NCBI RefSeq assembly: GCF_003721515.1
Contig: NZ_RJJD01000002.1
Span: 310,001-374,000 of the forward strand
Origin: Rufibacter latericius
GTDB lineage: Bacteria; Bacteroidota; Bacteroidia; Cytophagales; Hymenobacteraceae
Reading direction: 5' to 3'
Length of the DNA: 64,000 nt
Shown: positions 15,965 to 24,223 of the stretch, piece by piece
Layout: every line of letters begins with the position of its first letter
Position numbering within the stretch: position 1 is the stretch's first letter
Position numbers and translations under genes: made by a program
The notes under the pieces: generated by a model
Seen by the model: only the letters and a program-made list of their open reading frames with translations
Database searches by the model: none
Told to the model about the DNA's origin: nothing

Positions 15965-17719
15965 ATGGAAGGAATTTTTATTTTTGAAGCGCTGCTGGTC
16001 ATCCTCATTATTGGGTACCAATGGCGCGTGTACCAGGCTAACCGAAAAAAGATAGAAGAGGTAGAGACGCTTTTTCCGTCAAAGGAGAACCTCTCGGTTA
16101 CCCGGCGGCCCCTGAGTGCCAAAACAAGTTCGGCTTTACCGGAAATCACCCAGGACCAGCAATGGGACAAACTCCTATACGGCGAGGCTTTCCGGGAATT
16201 CTCACCCACCAACCCGGTGGTGAAAAGAATCATTGCCGTTGATTCAGAAGAACTGCACATTGAGGCTCAGAACGGCGAAACCCCTTTCTACACCATCAAG
16301 ATTGAGAAGTTCAGACAACTCCTTCAAAACGGAAACATCTACCTGGTTAATGCCTTGGCCCCGGTTCTGGCTCCACCTCAAGAACAGGAAAGAGAGTCTG
16401 AGGTAGACCTGATTGAGGCAACTTCTCCGTCTCCCACTTTCCTGGAAATAAACCAGAGCACCAATGAATACCTCCGGCTGAACAAAGGAGCCGCCGCCGA
16501 TTTCAACATCCTGAAGGATGTGGCCGAGCGCTACTCCGATTCTCTGGACAGTGAGGTTCAATCTACCATTGGCACACCTTTGTACGTGGGTTTGCTGGGT
16601 ACATTCTCGGGTGTGATCCTGGGGCTTTCCAGCCTGGTTTGGACGGGTCTAACCAGTTCCGGCGAGGAGGGTTCTTCCTTTATCACCGACCAGAACATTC
16701 CTTCGTTCTTGTTTGGTGTGCTCATTGCTATGGCTGGTAGTTTCTGCGGTTTGCTGTTCACCATGATGGGGAACTATGCCCTCAAAAATGCCCGGACCCT
16801 CCGCGACCGGCGCAAGAACGATTACTATACTTTCCTGCAAACCCACCTTTTACCCAAGCTGAATTCCGATATGTCGGCAAGTCTGGGAAATTTGAAATCG
16901 GTGCTGGATTCGTTCAACAAAGATTTTCTGGACAAGATTTTGGGCTTCCGCCCGATTGTAGAGACCCTCACTGACAACATCAGCACACAGAAAGAATTCA
17001 TCCAGAAGCTGGATCAGATTGGGTTCACGCAGATGGCCAATGCTAACCTGCAGGTGTTTGACAAGATCAAGGAAAGCGAACGGCTGTTCATGAATTTCCT
17101 GCAGTACCAAGAAGCGCTGAATGAATCGGTTAGGAAAGGGGGCGAGCTGACGCAGAACATCAACCAAGTGCTGAACCGTCTGACCAAGTTGCAGGAAGGC
17201 TTTGACCAGGTGCCCGGGTATCTGCAGCAGCACGATGAGTCCATTCAGCGGCAGATTCAGTTCTTCGCCCGTCACGAAGAGGAACTGGACACCATTGCTA
17301 ACCGCACCGAGCAGTATTTTGACAAAGCGGCCCTAAAGCTTACCGACCTCATGCAAGCCCGATTGCAACATCAGGAACGCGATGCCCAGAATGCTTACGA
17401 GAAGTGGCAGGAGCATTTCAGGAGGCTGAACGAAGACAACCTGTACCAGCGCATCCTGGACTACATGCGTCCGTTCGAAAACCTGAACCCGCAGCAGGAA
17501 AACCTGAATCGCCAGCAACAGGATTTAGCCCAGGAACTAAAGCAAACGAACGAGCGGCTGCTCCGCAAGATCGATACGGATACTGAGATCCAGCAGAAAT
17601 TACTGCAGCAATTAGCGGTACTCAACGCCAACGTGGAGAAAAGCATGGAACCAGGCGCCTTCAAAGCCGCTTTGGGTAAAATCTTCGGGACGGGGGCCAG
17701 CAACGGCCGGAAAGGGTAG
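15965..17719 (+). CDS. ExbB/TolQ/MotA-like channel with long cytoplasmic tail (ZorA-like)
   Basis: The 584-residue protein has three membrane helices: residues about 3-21, 205-230 and 245-272. The second carries PLYVGLLGTFSGVILGL, matching the PxLGLLGTVxG signature of the ExbB/TolQ/MotA proton-channel superfamily. The loop of about 180 residues between helices 1 and 2 is larger than in ExbB. After helix 3 a tail of about 300 residues is strongly helical and coiled-coil forming, ending in Q-rich heptads (LNPQQENLNRQQQDLAQELKQ is the last of these). A long coiled-coil tail on a MotA-type subunit is the hallmark of ZorA of the Zorya systems. It is followed after 6 bp by its MotB-like partner. 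Function as ion-driven motor stator is inference from the fold. Confidence 0.82.
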   Translation: MEGIFIFEALLVILIIGYQWRVYQANRKKIEEVETLFPSKENLSVTRRPLSAKTSSALPEITQDQQWDKLLYGEAFREFSPTNPVVKRIIAVDSEELHIEAQNGETPFYTIKIEKFRQLLQNGNIYLVNALAPVLAPPQEQERESEVDLIEATSPSPTFLEINQSTNEYLRLNKGAAADFNILKDVAERYSDSLDSEVQSTIGTPLYVGLLGTFSGVILGLSSLVWTGLTSSGEEGSSFITDQNIPSFLFGVLIAMAGSFCGLLFTMMGNYALKNARTLRDRRKNDYYTFLQTHLLPKLNSDMSASLGNLKSVLDSFNKDFLDKILGFRPIVETLTDNISTQKEFIQKLDQIGFTQMANANLQVFDKIKESERLFMNFLQYQEALNESVRKGGELTQNINQVLNRLTKLQEGFDQVPGYLQQHDESIQRQIQFFARHEEELDTIANRTEQYFDKAALKLTDLMQARLQHQERDAQNAYEKWQEHFRRLNEDNLYQRILDYMRPFENLNPQQENLNRQQQDLAQELKQTNERLLRKIDTDTEIQQKLLQQLAVLNANVEKSMEPGAFKAALGKIFGTGASNGRKG

Positions 17720-17725
17720 AACGCC

Positions 17726-18385
17726 ATGAACAAAGAAAACCAAGATTTTTTCTGGCCCAGTTATGTAGACCTCATGACGGCCCTGTTCCTGATCATGCTG
17801 GTGCTGTTTGTTCTCAGTTTTAAGTTGTTCACCGATAAATCATCTGAGAACCTCCGCAATATTGCCCGTTTACAGGTAGAGGTGCAGGAGAAACGCAAAC
17901 TGGACGAGATCAAAGCAGCCCTTTCCCGGTTAGATAGCCGCTATTTCCAATATAATGAAAGGTACAAACGGCATGAGTTGCTGGTAGATGTTCTGTTTGA
18001 GCAAAGCAGCGCCACTATTCCGCAACGTTCCCTGGTTCCCTTGCGGAGAGCAGGGCAGGAACTGAGCCGTGTGGTAAACTCAGTAAAAGGGGCTGATGTC
18101 AAATACCTGATCGTGATTGACGGGAGGGCCGCCAGCTTTCCCCGGGGCGATGCGCGTAACGTCACCCAGCGCGAATACGCCCTTGAATTAAGCTACAAAC
18201 GAGCCTTGGCTTTGCTGCAGTTCTGGAGAAACGCCGGTATTAAATTCCCGAAAGACAGGATAGAACTAATTGCCTCGGGCAGTGGCTTTGAAGGAGCAGG
18301 CCGTACCGGCGATGTTCGCGACAGAAGGTTCGTGATTCAGATTCTCCCCAAAGTAGGAACGCTGGAAACGAAAAACATCCGGTAG
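17726..18385 (+). CDS. MotB/OmpA-like motor subunit (ZorB-like)
   Basis: The 219-residue protein has a short cytoplasmic N-terminus and one membrane helix starting WPSYVDLMTALFLIMLVLFV. Asp15 in the DLMT motif corresponds to the proton-carrying Asp of MotB (E. coli D32, in an ADFMT context) and of ZorB. A helical linker (about residues 40-90) leads to a periplasmic domain resembling OmpA/MotB C-terminal peptidoglycan-binding domains: YALELSYKRALALLQFW matches the LSxxRAxxV helix and DVRDRRFVIQI the terminal NRRVEI strand. It would anchor the channel to the cell wall. It lies 6 bp after the channel gene and ends at a strong terminator, closing the cluster. Confidence 0.85.
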   Translation: MNKENQDFFWPSYVDLMTALFLIMLVLFVLSFKLFTDKSSENLRNIARLQVEVQEKRKLDEIKAALSRLDSRYFQYNERYKRHELLVDVLFEQSSATIPQRSLVPLRRAGQELSRVVNSVKGADVKYLIVIDGRAASFPRGDARNVTQREYALELSYKRALALLQFWRNAGIKFPKDRIELIASGSGFEGAGRTGDVRDRRFVIQILPKVGTLETKNIR

Positions 18386-18420
18386 GTAGCTAAACCAGCT
18401 TTTCACAAGCTCCTTTATTT

Positions 18421-18465
18421 AACAGGAAGCCGCTGCAAAGATGTTTGCAGCGGCTTCCTGTTTTT
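18421..18465. terminator. strong bidirectional terminator
   Basis: AACAGGAAGCCGCTGCAAA (18421-18439) pairs perfectly over 19 bp with 18444-18462 around a 4-nt loop and is followed by Ts, with As on the other side. It separates the convergent MotB-like gene and the outer-membrane barrel gene and can serve both. Confidence 0.9.
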
Positions 18466-18488
18466 AGTTTGTTTTGGCAAAAAGAAGC

Positions 18489-19586
18489 TTAAAATGCCTC
18501 AGCGAAGGAAAAGTAAATGTACATGCCTTGGTTGGAGAAAGCCACATCGCCGCGTACCACCATGCCTTCATTGTTCAGTTTGTAACGCAAGCCGCCGCCG
18601 CCGGCTAAATGGAACTCGTCAATGGCAAAATCGGGGATTCTTTTGGAGACCTGTCCGGCCCCTCCGAATACCGCTCCTCCAATTCGTCCTTTGATGGGAA
18701 AGCGGTAATCTACTTGCCCCACTATGGCGTCTTCATCCCGGAAACGGCCTTCCAGGAAACCCCGCATCACGTTCACGCCTCCCAGGGGTGCCAGGAACTG
18801 GAAAGGCGCATCCCCCACGGTAAATGTGAAGAGTCCTTGCACTGCCAAAACACCAGGACCCAACCCAGACATGTACTTCCGGAGGTCCAGCCTATACCGC
18901 GTGAAATTGTCTTCCCCTCCCAGGTACTTCCCGAAGAAAAGTGCAGAGAACTGATGGTACACCCCTTTAGAAGGGGTATAGACGTTGTTGCGGCTGTCTA
19001 CCATGAGCAATGGTCCAATACCGGAGGCCAAAACCCCATCGCTCCCGATGATGGTTTTCTGGGCTAACTGACCTTCCGGTTCCACCTCGGGAATGGTTTC
19101 TTTTTTGAACTCGTACCGAGCCCCCAGGTAGACCTTTTTGAAAATCTGCTGCTCAAACTGCCCGAAGAAATTGATGGTGCGGCTGGTATAGGCCTCCTCC
19201 AATTCATCAGGGGTTTTGTTTCCTATCCCGAAGAAAAAATAAGGATAGTCGTTGTATTCCGCCTGGGCGGAAAGATGCTGGGCATTGTGTTTGCGCCAAA
19301 CATCGGCCGACAGGGTAGTAAGAATTTGTTTGCGGGTGGTGTACACCAGGGTAGGGGAATATAGGTCCGGTCGGTCAGTGGGCAGGGTTCCCTTTGACTT
19401 GCGCACGTGCACTATTTTGGTCCCAAACCCGAACTGCGTCTCGGGGGTGTAATACGCTACCGGGTAGATGTTCCACTTCCGGTAAGCGGGTGCCACAGAA
19501 TCTGGGGCAACAACCTCTTCAGTTGTTTGGCCAAAGGAGGAAAACCCCAAGGAGGTAAATACCAGTAGGAGTATCGTTTTTTTCAA
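18489..19586 (-). CDS. Omp85/BamA-type outer membrane barrel protein
   Basis: The 365-residue protein starts with a Sec signal peptide (MKKTILLLVFTSLGFSSFGQ) and consists of repeated amphipathic strands ending in an aromatic C-terminus (YIYFSFAEAF), as expected for an outer membrane beta barrel. The GGVNVMRGFLEGRFRDED segment matches the (V/M)RGF loop motif that plugs Omp85-family barrels. It lacks the POTRA domains of true BamA, so it belongs to the short surface-antigen (D15-type) group common in Bacteroidota. Its substrate is unknown. It is a single gene, convergent with the motor cluster. Confidence 0.85.
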   Translation of the reverse strand: MKKTILLLVFTSLGFSSFGQTTEEVVAPDSVAPAYRKWNIYPVAYYTPETQFGFGTKIVHVRKSKGTLPTDRPDLYSPTLVYTTRKQILTTLSADVWRKHNAQHLSAQAEYNDYPYFFFGIGNKTPDELEEAYTSRTINFFGQFEQQIFKKVYLGARYEFKKETIPEVEPEGQLAQKTIIGSDGVLASGIGPLLMVDSRNNVYTPSKGVYHQFSALFFGKYLGGEDNFTRYRLDLRKYMSGLGPGVLAVQGLFTFTVGDAPFQFLAPLGGVNVMRGFLEGRFRDEDAIVGQVDYRFPIKGRIGGAVFGGAGQVSKRIPDFAIDEFHLAGGGGLRYKLNNEGMVVRGDVAFSNQGMYIYFSFAEAF

Positions 19587-20001
19587 AGGATTCTAATTTA
19601 AGGTTCTGCGCCTCTATACGTTATAAAAAGAAATTTATATGTATAAATACTTAATAACAATGTCCTTAAAGTGCGTTAGTCTGGCAAAACGTTAGGTATT
19701 TACCAGTTGACAGGTTTTTAGTCTTTCAGAGTTGGAACGGGTTTCCAGGCAATCCTTAGAAATCTGTTTTGCTCCAAGCTTCGGCTTTACTGGTAATCGT
19801 AAAGGAATTAAGGTGACCTTATCGCCTGTAAAAACTGTTTTAAACCTCTTTTTCTTAAAACCAGTGCAAACCAGAATTGTTCTGGCAAAAAGGAAAGGCT
19901 GGTTTTGCATTGGTTTAAGGAAATCGGCTCTTAAACTGGATTGTACATAGACCTTGTTTTCCCGAGGCGGGGCTTTGCCGATTTTTAAGTAGTTTTCCGG
20001 G
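19587..20001. other. divergent intergenic region
   Basis: About 415 bp between the barrel gene and the HD-domain gene, presumably carrying both promoters. It contains a small inverted repeat CCAGAA-TTG-TTCTGG near 19870-19884 within a wider pair of GCAAAACC-like arms. No exact TAnnTTTG box and no believable reading frame were found. Confidence 0.4.
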
Positions 20002-20700
20002 ATGAATGCGGAAGAACTGGTGGCAAGCACTGCCCAACATGTAGAAAATCTATTCTCTGGCGAAGGCTCCGGCCATGACTGGTGGCATATCAGACGGGTG
20101 TGGCAGAACGCCCTGTACATTGGCCGAAAAGAGCCTGTTGATGTAACGGTGGTGCAACTTGGAGCCTTGCTGCACGACATCGCCGATTGGAAATTCCACC
20201 ACGGCGACGAAGAAGCCGGACCCAGGGAAGCTGAGAAATGGCTAAAATCCCAGAGCGCTCCAGAGGACTTGATTCTGAAAGTTTGTCAGATCATCCGGGA
20301 GGTTACGTTCAAGGGGGCCGGGGTGGATACCACGCCTTCCACGCTGGAAGCCCAGGTGGTGCAGGATGCTGACCGGCTGGATGCCATCGGGGCCATCGGG
20401 ATTGGGCGGGCTTTTGCCTACGGCGGTCACAAAGGGCGCGAGATGTACCACCCAGGCAAGGAGCCGCGTTTACACGCTTCTTTCGAGGAATACAAGAAAA
20501 ATCAGAGCCCTACGCTCAACCACTTCTACGAGAAGCTTTTCCTTCTGAAAGATCGGTTCACCACCAAGACGGGTCAACAACTCGCTCAGGAACGCCATGG
20601 CTATATGGTACAGTTTGTGCAGCGGTTTTTACAGGAATGGCACGGCGAGGAATTACCGCCAGCCGCCTTCATTCCCACAGAAACATCCGCCAAGAGTTAG
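20002..20700 (+). CDS. HD-domain phosphohydrolase
   Basis: The 232-residue cytosolic protein has the metal-binding pattern of HD-superfamily hydrolases: H29 in HDWWHIRRVWQNAL, the HD pair in LGALLHDIADWKFH (about residues 52-65) and the distal Asp in VVQDADRLDAIGAIGIGRAFAYGG (about 117-140). It resembles the YedJ-like metal-dependent phosphohydrolases acting on nucleotides or related phosphoesters; the substrate is unknown. It starts at ATG 20002 (MNAEELVAST). The next gene begins 22 bp after its stop, and the two may share a transcript. Confidence 0.85.
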   Translation: MNAEELVASTAQHVENLFSGEGSGHDWWHIRRVWQNALYIGRKEPVDVTVVQLGALLHDIADWKFHHGDEEAGPREAEKWLKSQSAPEDLILKVCQIIREVTFKGAGVDTTPSTLEAQVVQDADRLDAIGAIGIGRAFAYGGHKGREMYHPGKEPRLHASFEEYKKNQSPTLNHFYEKLFLLKDRFTTKTGQQLAQERHGYMVQFVQRFLQEWHGEELPPAAFIPTETSAKS

Positions 20701-20722
20701 TTTTGGTTTCAAGTACCTTTTC

Positions 20723-22384
20723 ATGAACAAGAAGTTAAAAGCGGCCTTTTTGGGCATAGCTTTCTCGGGCGTCAGCACTATGGCCTTCGCCCAGCGCGAT
20801 TACCAAAGCTACAGCCAGCTGACAATCCGCCTACAGAAACTGAGTGCCCGGTACAGCAAACTGGTCTCGCTCACCACCGTGGGCAAAACCGCCACGGGCA
20901 AAGAAATCTGGCTCCTGACCATGGGCCGCGATAACGCCGCGAACAAGCCCGCCATTGTGGTAGCCGCTGGCCTGGAAGGCACGCAACTAGCCACCACCGA
21001 ACTGGCCGTACAAATGGCTGAGCAGATGCTGCTGGGCGCTGTTTTGCAGGACTCCGTTATGGAACTGCTGCAATCCAAGACTTTCTACATCTTTCCCAAT
21101 CTTAACCCCGACGCCTCTGAGCAGTACCATGAAAAACTACGCTGGGAACGCCTGGGCAACGCTCAACCCATTGACGATGACCGGGATGGACGCATGTTTG
21201 AAGACCCCTATGAAGACCTGAACAAAGACGGGCTTATTACCATGATGCGGGTGAAAAACCCAACTGGTACTTTCCGTCCGGCCAAAGAAGATCCAAGGGT
21301 CATGGTGAAAGCCGATGTCTCTAAAGGCGAAAAAGGCGAGTACCTGCTGTACACCGAAGGCATCGACAACGACAAAGACGGCAAGTGGAACGAAGACCCC
21401 GAAGGCGGCGTGATGTTCAACCGGAATTTCACCTTTGATTATCCTTACTTTCAGGAAGGCGCCGGGGAGCACCCCATGTCTGAGCGAGAGACCAAAGCTT
21501 TCGCCGATTTCATGTACGAAGCCAAAAACGTGTACGCGGTCTTTCTTTTCGGACCGGCCAACACGCTTTCGGAACCCCTACGGTATGACCGGGCCAAGGC
21601 AACCAAGCGCATTGTGAGTGGTTTGCTGGAGAAAGACGCCGCCGTGAACGATCAGGTCTCTAAGCTGTACAACAATGCCACCCGTTTGAAAAATGCCCCC
21701 AAAGTGGCCCCTTCTCCCGGCGATGTATTGCAGTGGGCGTATTTCCATTACGGCAGGTTCAGCTTCAGCACGCCCAGCTGGTGGACTCCTAAACCAGAGT
21801 TGAGCAAAGATACCACCGGCGGAAAAACTCCGCAGGAACCCTCAGACCATGAAGATGTCAATTTCCTGCGCTGGGCCGAGGCCAATGATATTGCGGGCAC
21901 CTTCGTGAACTGGAAACCCATCAAACACCCAGATTTTCCTGACCAGGAGGTAGAAGTTGGCGGCTTGGCTCCATATGTCAAGCAAACCCCGCCGGTGCGC
22001 CTGTTGGAGCCCATTGCCCGGAAACATTTCCAGTTTTTCTCCGCCTTCGCCAAATGGATGCCTTCGCTCCAGATCGTGAACATTTCCTCTGAGAAAGTGG
22101 CCGGTGGCCTCACCCGCATCACCGCCGACGTATACAACCAGGGATCACTTCCTACACATTCTGAACTTGGCGACAAGTCACGCTGGGTACAGAAGGTGAA
22201 AGTAACCCTGAAATTAAGCGACAACCAGAAACTAGTGTCAGGGAACCGGATTCAGTTGAGCAATGCCCTGGCGGGCGGTGAAAAGTTTCAAGTCTCGTGG
22301 TTGGTGAATGGAAAGGGTTATGTGTCCGTCATCGCCAACAGCCCCACCGCTGGTAAACAAACCAAAGAAGTGTTTTTACGCTAG
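20723..22384 (+). CDS. M14-family protein lacking zinc ligands (pseudo-carboxypeptidase)
   Basis: The frame is open further upstream, but the start at 20723 gives a proper Sec signal peptide (MNKKLKAAFLGIAFSGVSTMAFAQ) and a 553-residue protein. It is clearly homologous to the next gene along its length, including the NPDA motif, the acidic DDDRDGRMFEDP and DNDKDGKWNEDP loops and the Asn-Arg of MFNRNFTF. The zinc motif HSNE of the paralogue aligns with EGTQ here (AAGLEGTQLATTE), and the third ligand His (SYHNNG) aligns with FGPAN, so all three metal ligands appear lost. It is probably a secreted, catalytically inactive binding or regulatory partner. Loss of activity is inferred from the alignment by eye. 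Confidence 0.82.
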   Translation: MNKKLKAAFLGIAFSGVSTMAFAQRDYQSYSQLTIRLQKLSARYSKLVSLTTVGKTATGKEIWLLTMGRDNAANKPAIVVAAGLEGTQLATTELAVQMAEQMLLGAVLQDSVMELLQSKTFYIFPNLNPDASEQYHEKLRWERLGNAQPIDDDRDGRMFEDPYEDLNKDGLITMMRVKNPTGTFRPAKEDPRVMVKADVSKGEKGEYLLYTEGIDNDKDGKWNEDPEGGVMFNRNFTFDYPYFQEGAGEHPMSERETKAFADFMYEAKNVYAVFLFGPANTLSEPLRYDRAKATKRIVSGLLEKDAAVNDQVSKLYNNATRLKNAPKVAPSPGDVLQWAYFHYGRFSFSTPSWWTPKPELSKDTTGGKTPQEPSDHEDVNFLRWAEANDIAGTFVNWKPIKHPDFPDQEVEVGGLAPYVKQTPPVRLLEPIARKHFQFFSAFAKWMPSLQIVNISSEKVAGGLTRITADVYNQGSLPTHSELGDKSRWVQKVKVTLKLSDNQKLVSGNRIQLSNALAGGEKFQVSWLVNGKGYVSVIANSPTAGKQTKEVFLR

Positions 22385-22393
22385 TACCTGCCC

Positions 22394-24145
22394 ATGAAGA
22401 AGAGAATCTTATCCATAGCCCTGCTTTCAATGGGTTTACTAGCCTCAGGCACTAAGGAAACGAAAGCCCAAACCCCTGATCAGGTTTTCAGGGCGGCCGG
22501 AACCCCACAAAACCCCAAAGTGACGGTGAGCTGGAACAGGTATTATGATTACGATGGCTTAACCGAAATCTGTGCCAAACTGGCCAAAGCCTATCCAGAC
22601 TTGGTAAAGATGGAAACCATAGGGGATTCCTATGAAGGTCGTCGTATCTGGGCGCTTACCATCTCTGATTTCAAGACCGGAGACCCTGACCGGAAACCCG
22701 CCATGTACATTGACGGGAACATCCACTCAAATGAGATTCAGGGATCTGAGTTCGCCCTCTACACGGCTTGGTACCTGGTGGAGAATTTTCAGGACAACAA
22801 GTTCATCCAGGAACTGCTGCAGCAAAAGACGTTCTACATCCTTCCTACCATCAACCCAGATGCCCGGAATAACTTCATGCACAGCGCCAACAACGCCCAT
22901 TTGCCCCGTTCGGGCATGATTCCGTTGGATGACGATGGCGATGGCCTGGTAGACGAAGACCAGCCCGATGACCTCAACAAAGACGGTCACATCACCTTCA
23001 TGCGCCGCAAATCACCTAACGGCCGCTACATCATAGATCCGCAGAACCCGCTGCGCCTGATTCCGGCCAAACCTGACCAACCCGGCGAATATGAGTTGCT
23101 GGGCTACGAGGGCATGGACAATGATGGAGACGGCAAGGTGAACGAAGACCCACCGGGCTACTACGATCCCAACCGTGACTGGGCTTGGAACTGGCAACCT
23201 GATTACATCCAGCGTGGCGCCTACAAATACCCGTTCTCCATCCCAGAAAACAGAGCCATTAAGGATTTCGTGTTGCGCCACCCCAACATTGCCGGGGCGC
23301 AGAGTTACCACAATAATGGGGGCATGATTCTGCGTGGCCCCGGGGCCGAGGAAGACCAGAATACCTACAGCCGTGAAGACAACCAGGTGTATGACCTGCT
23401 AGGAAAATACGCTGAACAGATTATTCCAGGGTACACGTACATGGTGGTGTACAAAGACCTGTACTCCGCTTTCGGAGGTGAGTTGGACTGGTTTCATGGG
23501 GCAAGAGGCATCTTCACGTTCTCCAATGAGTTGATGTCTCCGTACCTACAGTTTGACCGCAAGGGCATCAGCGGGCAAGAACGGGAAGCGGAGCAATATG
23601 ACTTCAACAAAATGCTGCTGTTCAATGATGCGTTCGTGGAGTGGACACCTTTTGACCATCCCACCTTCGGGAAAATTGAGATAGGAGGCTTCAAGAAGAA
23701 CTACCCACGGGCGCACCCGGGCTTTTTGCTGGAAGAGGACGCGCACCGCAACATGGCATTCACGGTTTACCAAGCCTATCAACTGCCGCAATTGGAGATT
23801 CAGGAGGTAAGCACCAAAAAACTTTCGAACGGATTAACGGAGGTTACCGCGACCGTGGCAAACACCCGCATCATTCCCACACACTCCAGCCAGGATCTGA
23901 AATACCGCATTGAACGCCCTGACTACATTGCCCTCCGAGATTCTACGGTGGTAGCAGGCATGATCCTGGAAAACGCCGACCTTAATTTGGGCAAGGAACA
24001 GAAACTGAACCCCGCCAGATTGGAAATCCCTAACATTCCCGGCATGGGCTTCATCAAAGTGCGCTGGATTGTAAACGCGAACAAACCTAACCTTCAGGTT
24101 GAAATTGACAGCAGAAAAGGAGGGGTGGTCAGCCGCCGTTTTTAA
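22394..24145 (+). CDS. secreted M14-family zinc carboxypeptidase
   Basis: The 583-residue protein has a Sec signal peptide (MKKRILSIALLSMGLLASG...KAQ) and a zinc carboxypeptidase domain: the ligand motif HSNE in YIDGNIHSNEIQGSE (about residues 110-125), substrate-binding NR in DPNRDWAWNW, third ligand His in AQSYHNNGGM, and a general-base Glu candidate in FSNELMSPY. Acidic repeats DDDGDGLVDED and DNDGDGKVNEDP look like calcium-binding loops. The C-terminal 150 residues form a beta-rich accessory domain. It presumably trims peptides in the periplasm or outside. It lies 9 bp after its inactive-looking paralogue. Confidence 0.88.
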   Translation: MKKRILSIALLSMGLLASGTKETKAQTPDQVFRAAGTPQNPKVTVSWNRYYDYDGLTEICAKLAKAYPDLVKMETIGDSYEGRRIWALTISDFKTGDPDRKPAMYIDGNIHSNEIQGSEFALYTAWYLVENFQDNKFIQELLQQKTFYILPTINPDARNNFMHSANNAHLPRSGMIPLDDDGDGLVDEDQPDDLNKDGHITFMRRKSPNGRYIIDPQNPLRLIPAKPDQPGEYELLGYEGMDNDGDGKVNEDPPGYYDPNRDWAWNWQPDYIQRGAYKYPFSIPENRAIKDFVLRHPNIAGAQSYHNNGGMILRGPGAEEDQNTYSREDNQVYDLLGKYAEQIIPGYTYMVVYKDLYSAFGGELDWFHGARGIFTFSNELMSPYLQFDRKGISGQEREAEQYDFNKMLLFNDAFVEWTPFDHPTFGKIEIGGFKKNYPRAHPGFLLEEDAHRNMAFTVYQAYQLPQLEIQEVSTKKLSNGLTEVTATVANTRIIPTHSSQDLKYRIERPDYIALRDSTVVAGMILENADLNLGKEQKLNPARLEIPNIPGMGFIKVRWIVNANKPNLQVEIDSRKGGVVSRRF

Positions 24146-24173
24146 GCTTATTTCTTTAAAACACCTCTAAAAC
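24146..24173. repeat. dispersed intergenic palindrome, copy 5
   Basis: GCTTATTTCTTTAAAACACC continuing TCTAAAAC, preceded by a GTTTTTAA arm. It begins directly after the M14 stop codon and is one of the weaker copies. Confidence 0.4.
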
Positions 24174-24209
24174 AAGAAGGGCAGCCACATTGGCCGCCCT
24201 TCCTGTTTT
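24171..24209. terminator. bidirectional terminator
   Basis: Arms 24171-24187 and 24191-24207 (GAAGGGC...GCCCTTC core) pair over 17 bp with two mismatches around a 3-nt loop, followed by TTTT. It separates the convergent M14 and 24224-24991 genes. Confidence 0.8.
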
Positions 24210-24223
24210 GGTATGATCTGGTA

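Noticed and set aside
15965..18385. Direct annotation of the channel pair as a Zorya defence system
   Set aside because: No known Zorya effector gene is present; only the motor architecture matches, so it is reported as ZorAB-like.
20597..20722. Upstream extension of the first M14-family protein
   Set aside because: The extension overlaps the HD-domain gene, and the later ATG gives a proper signal peptide.
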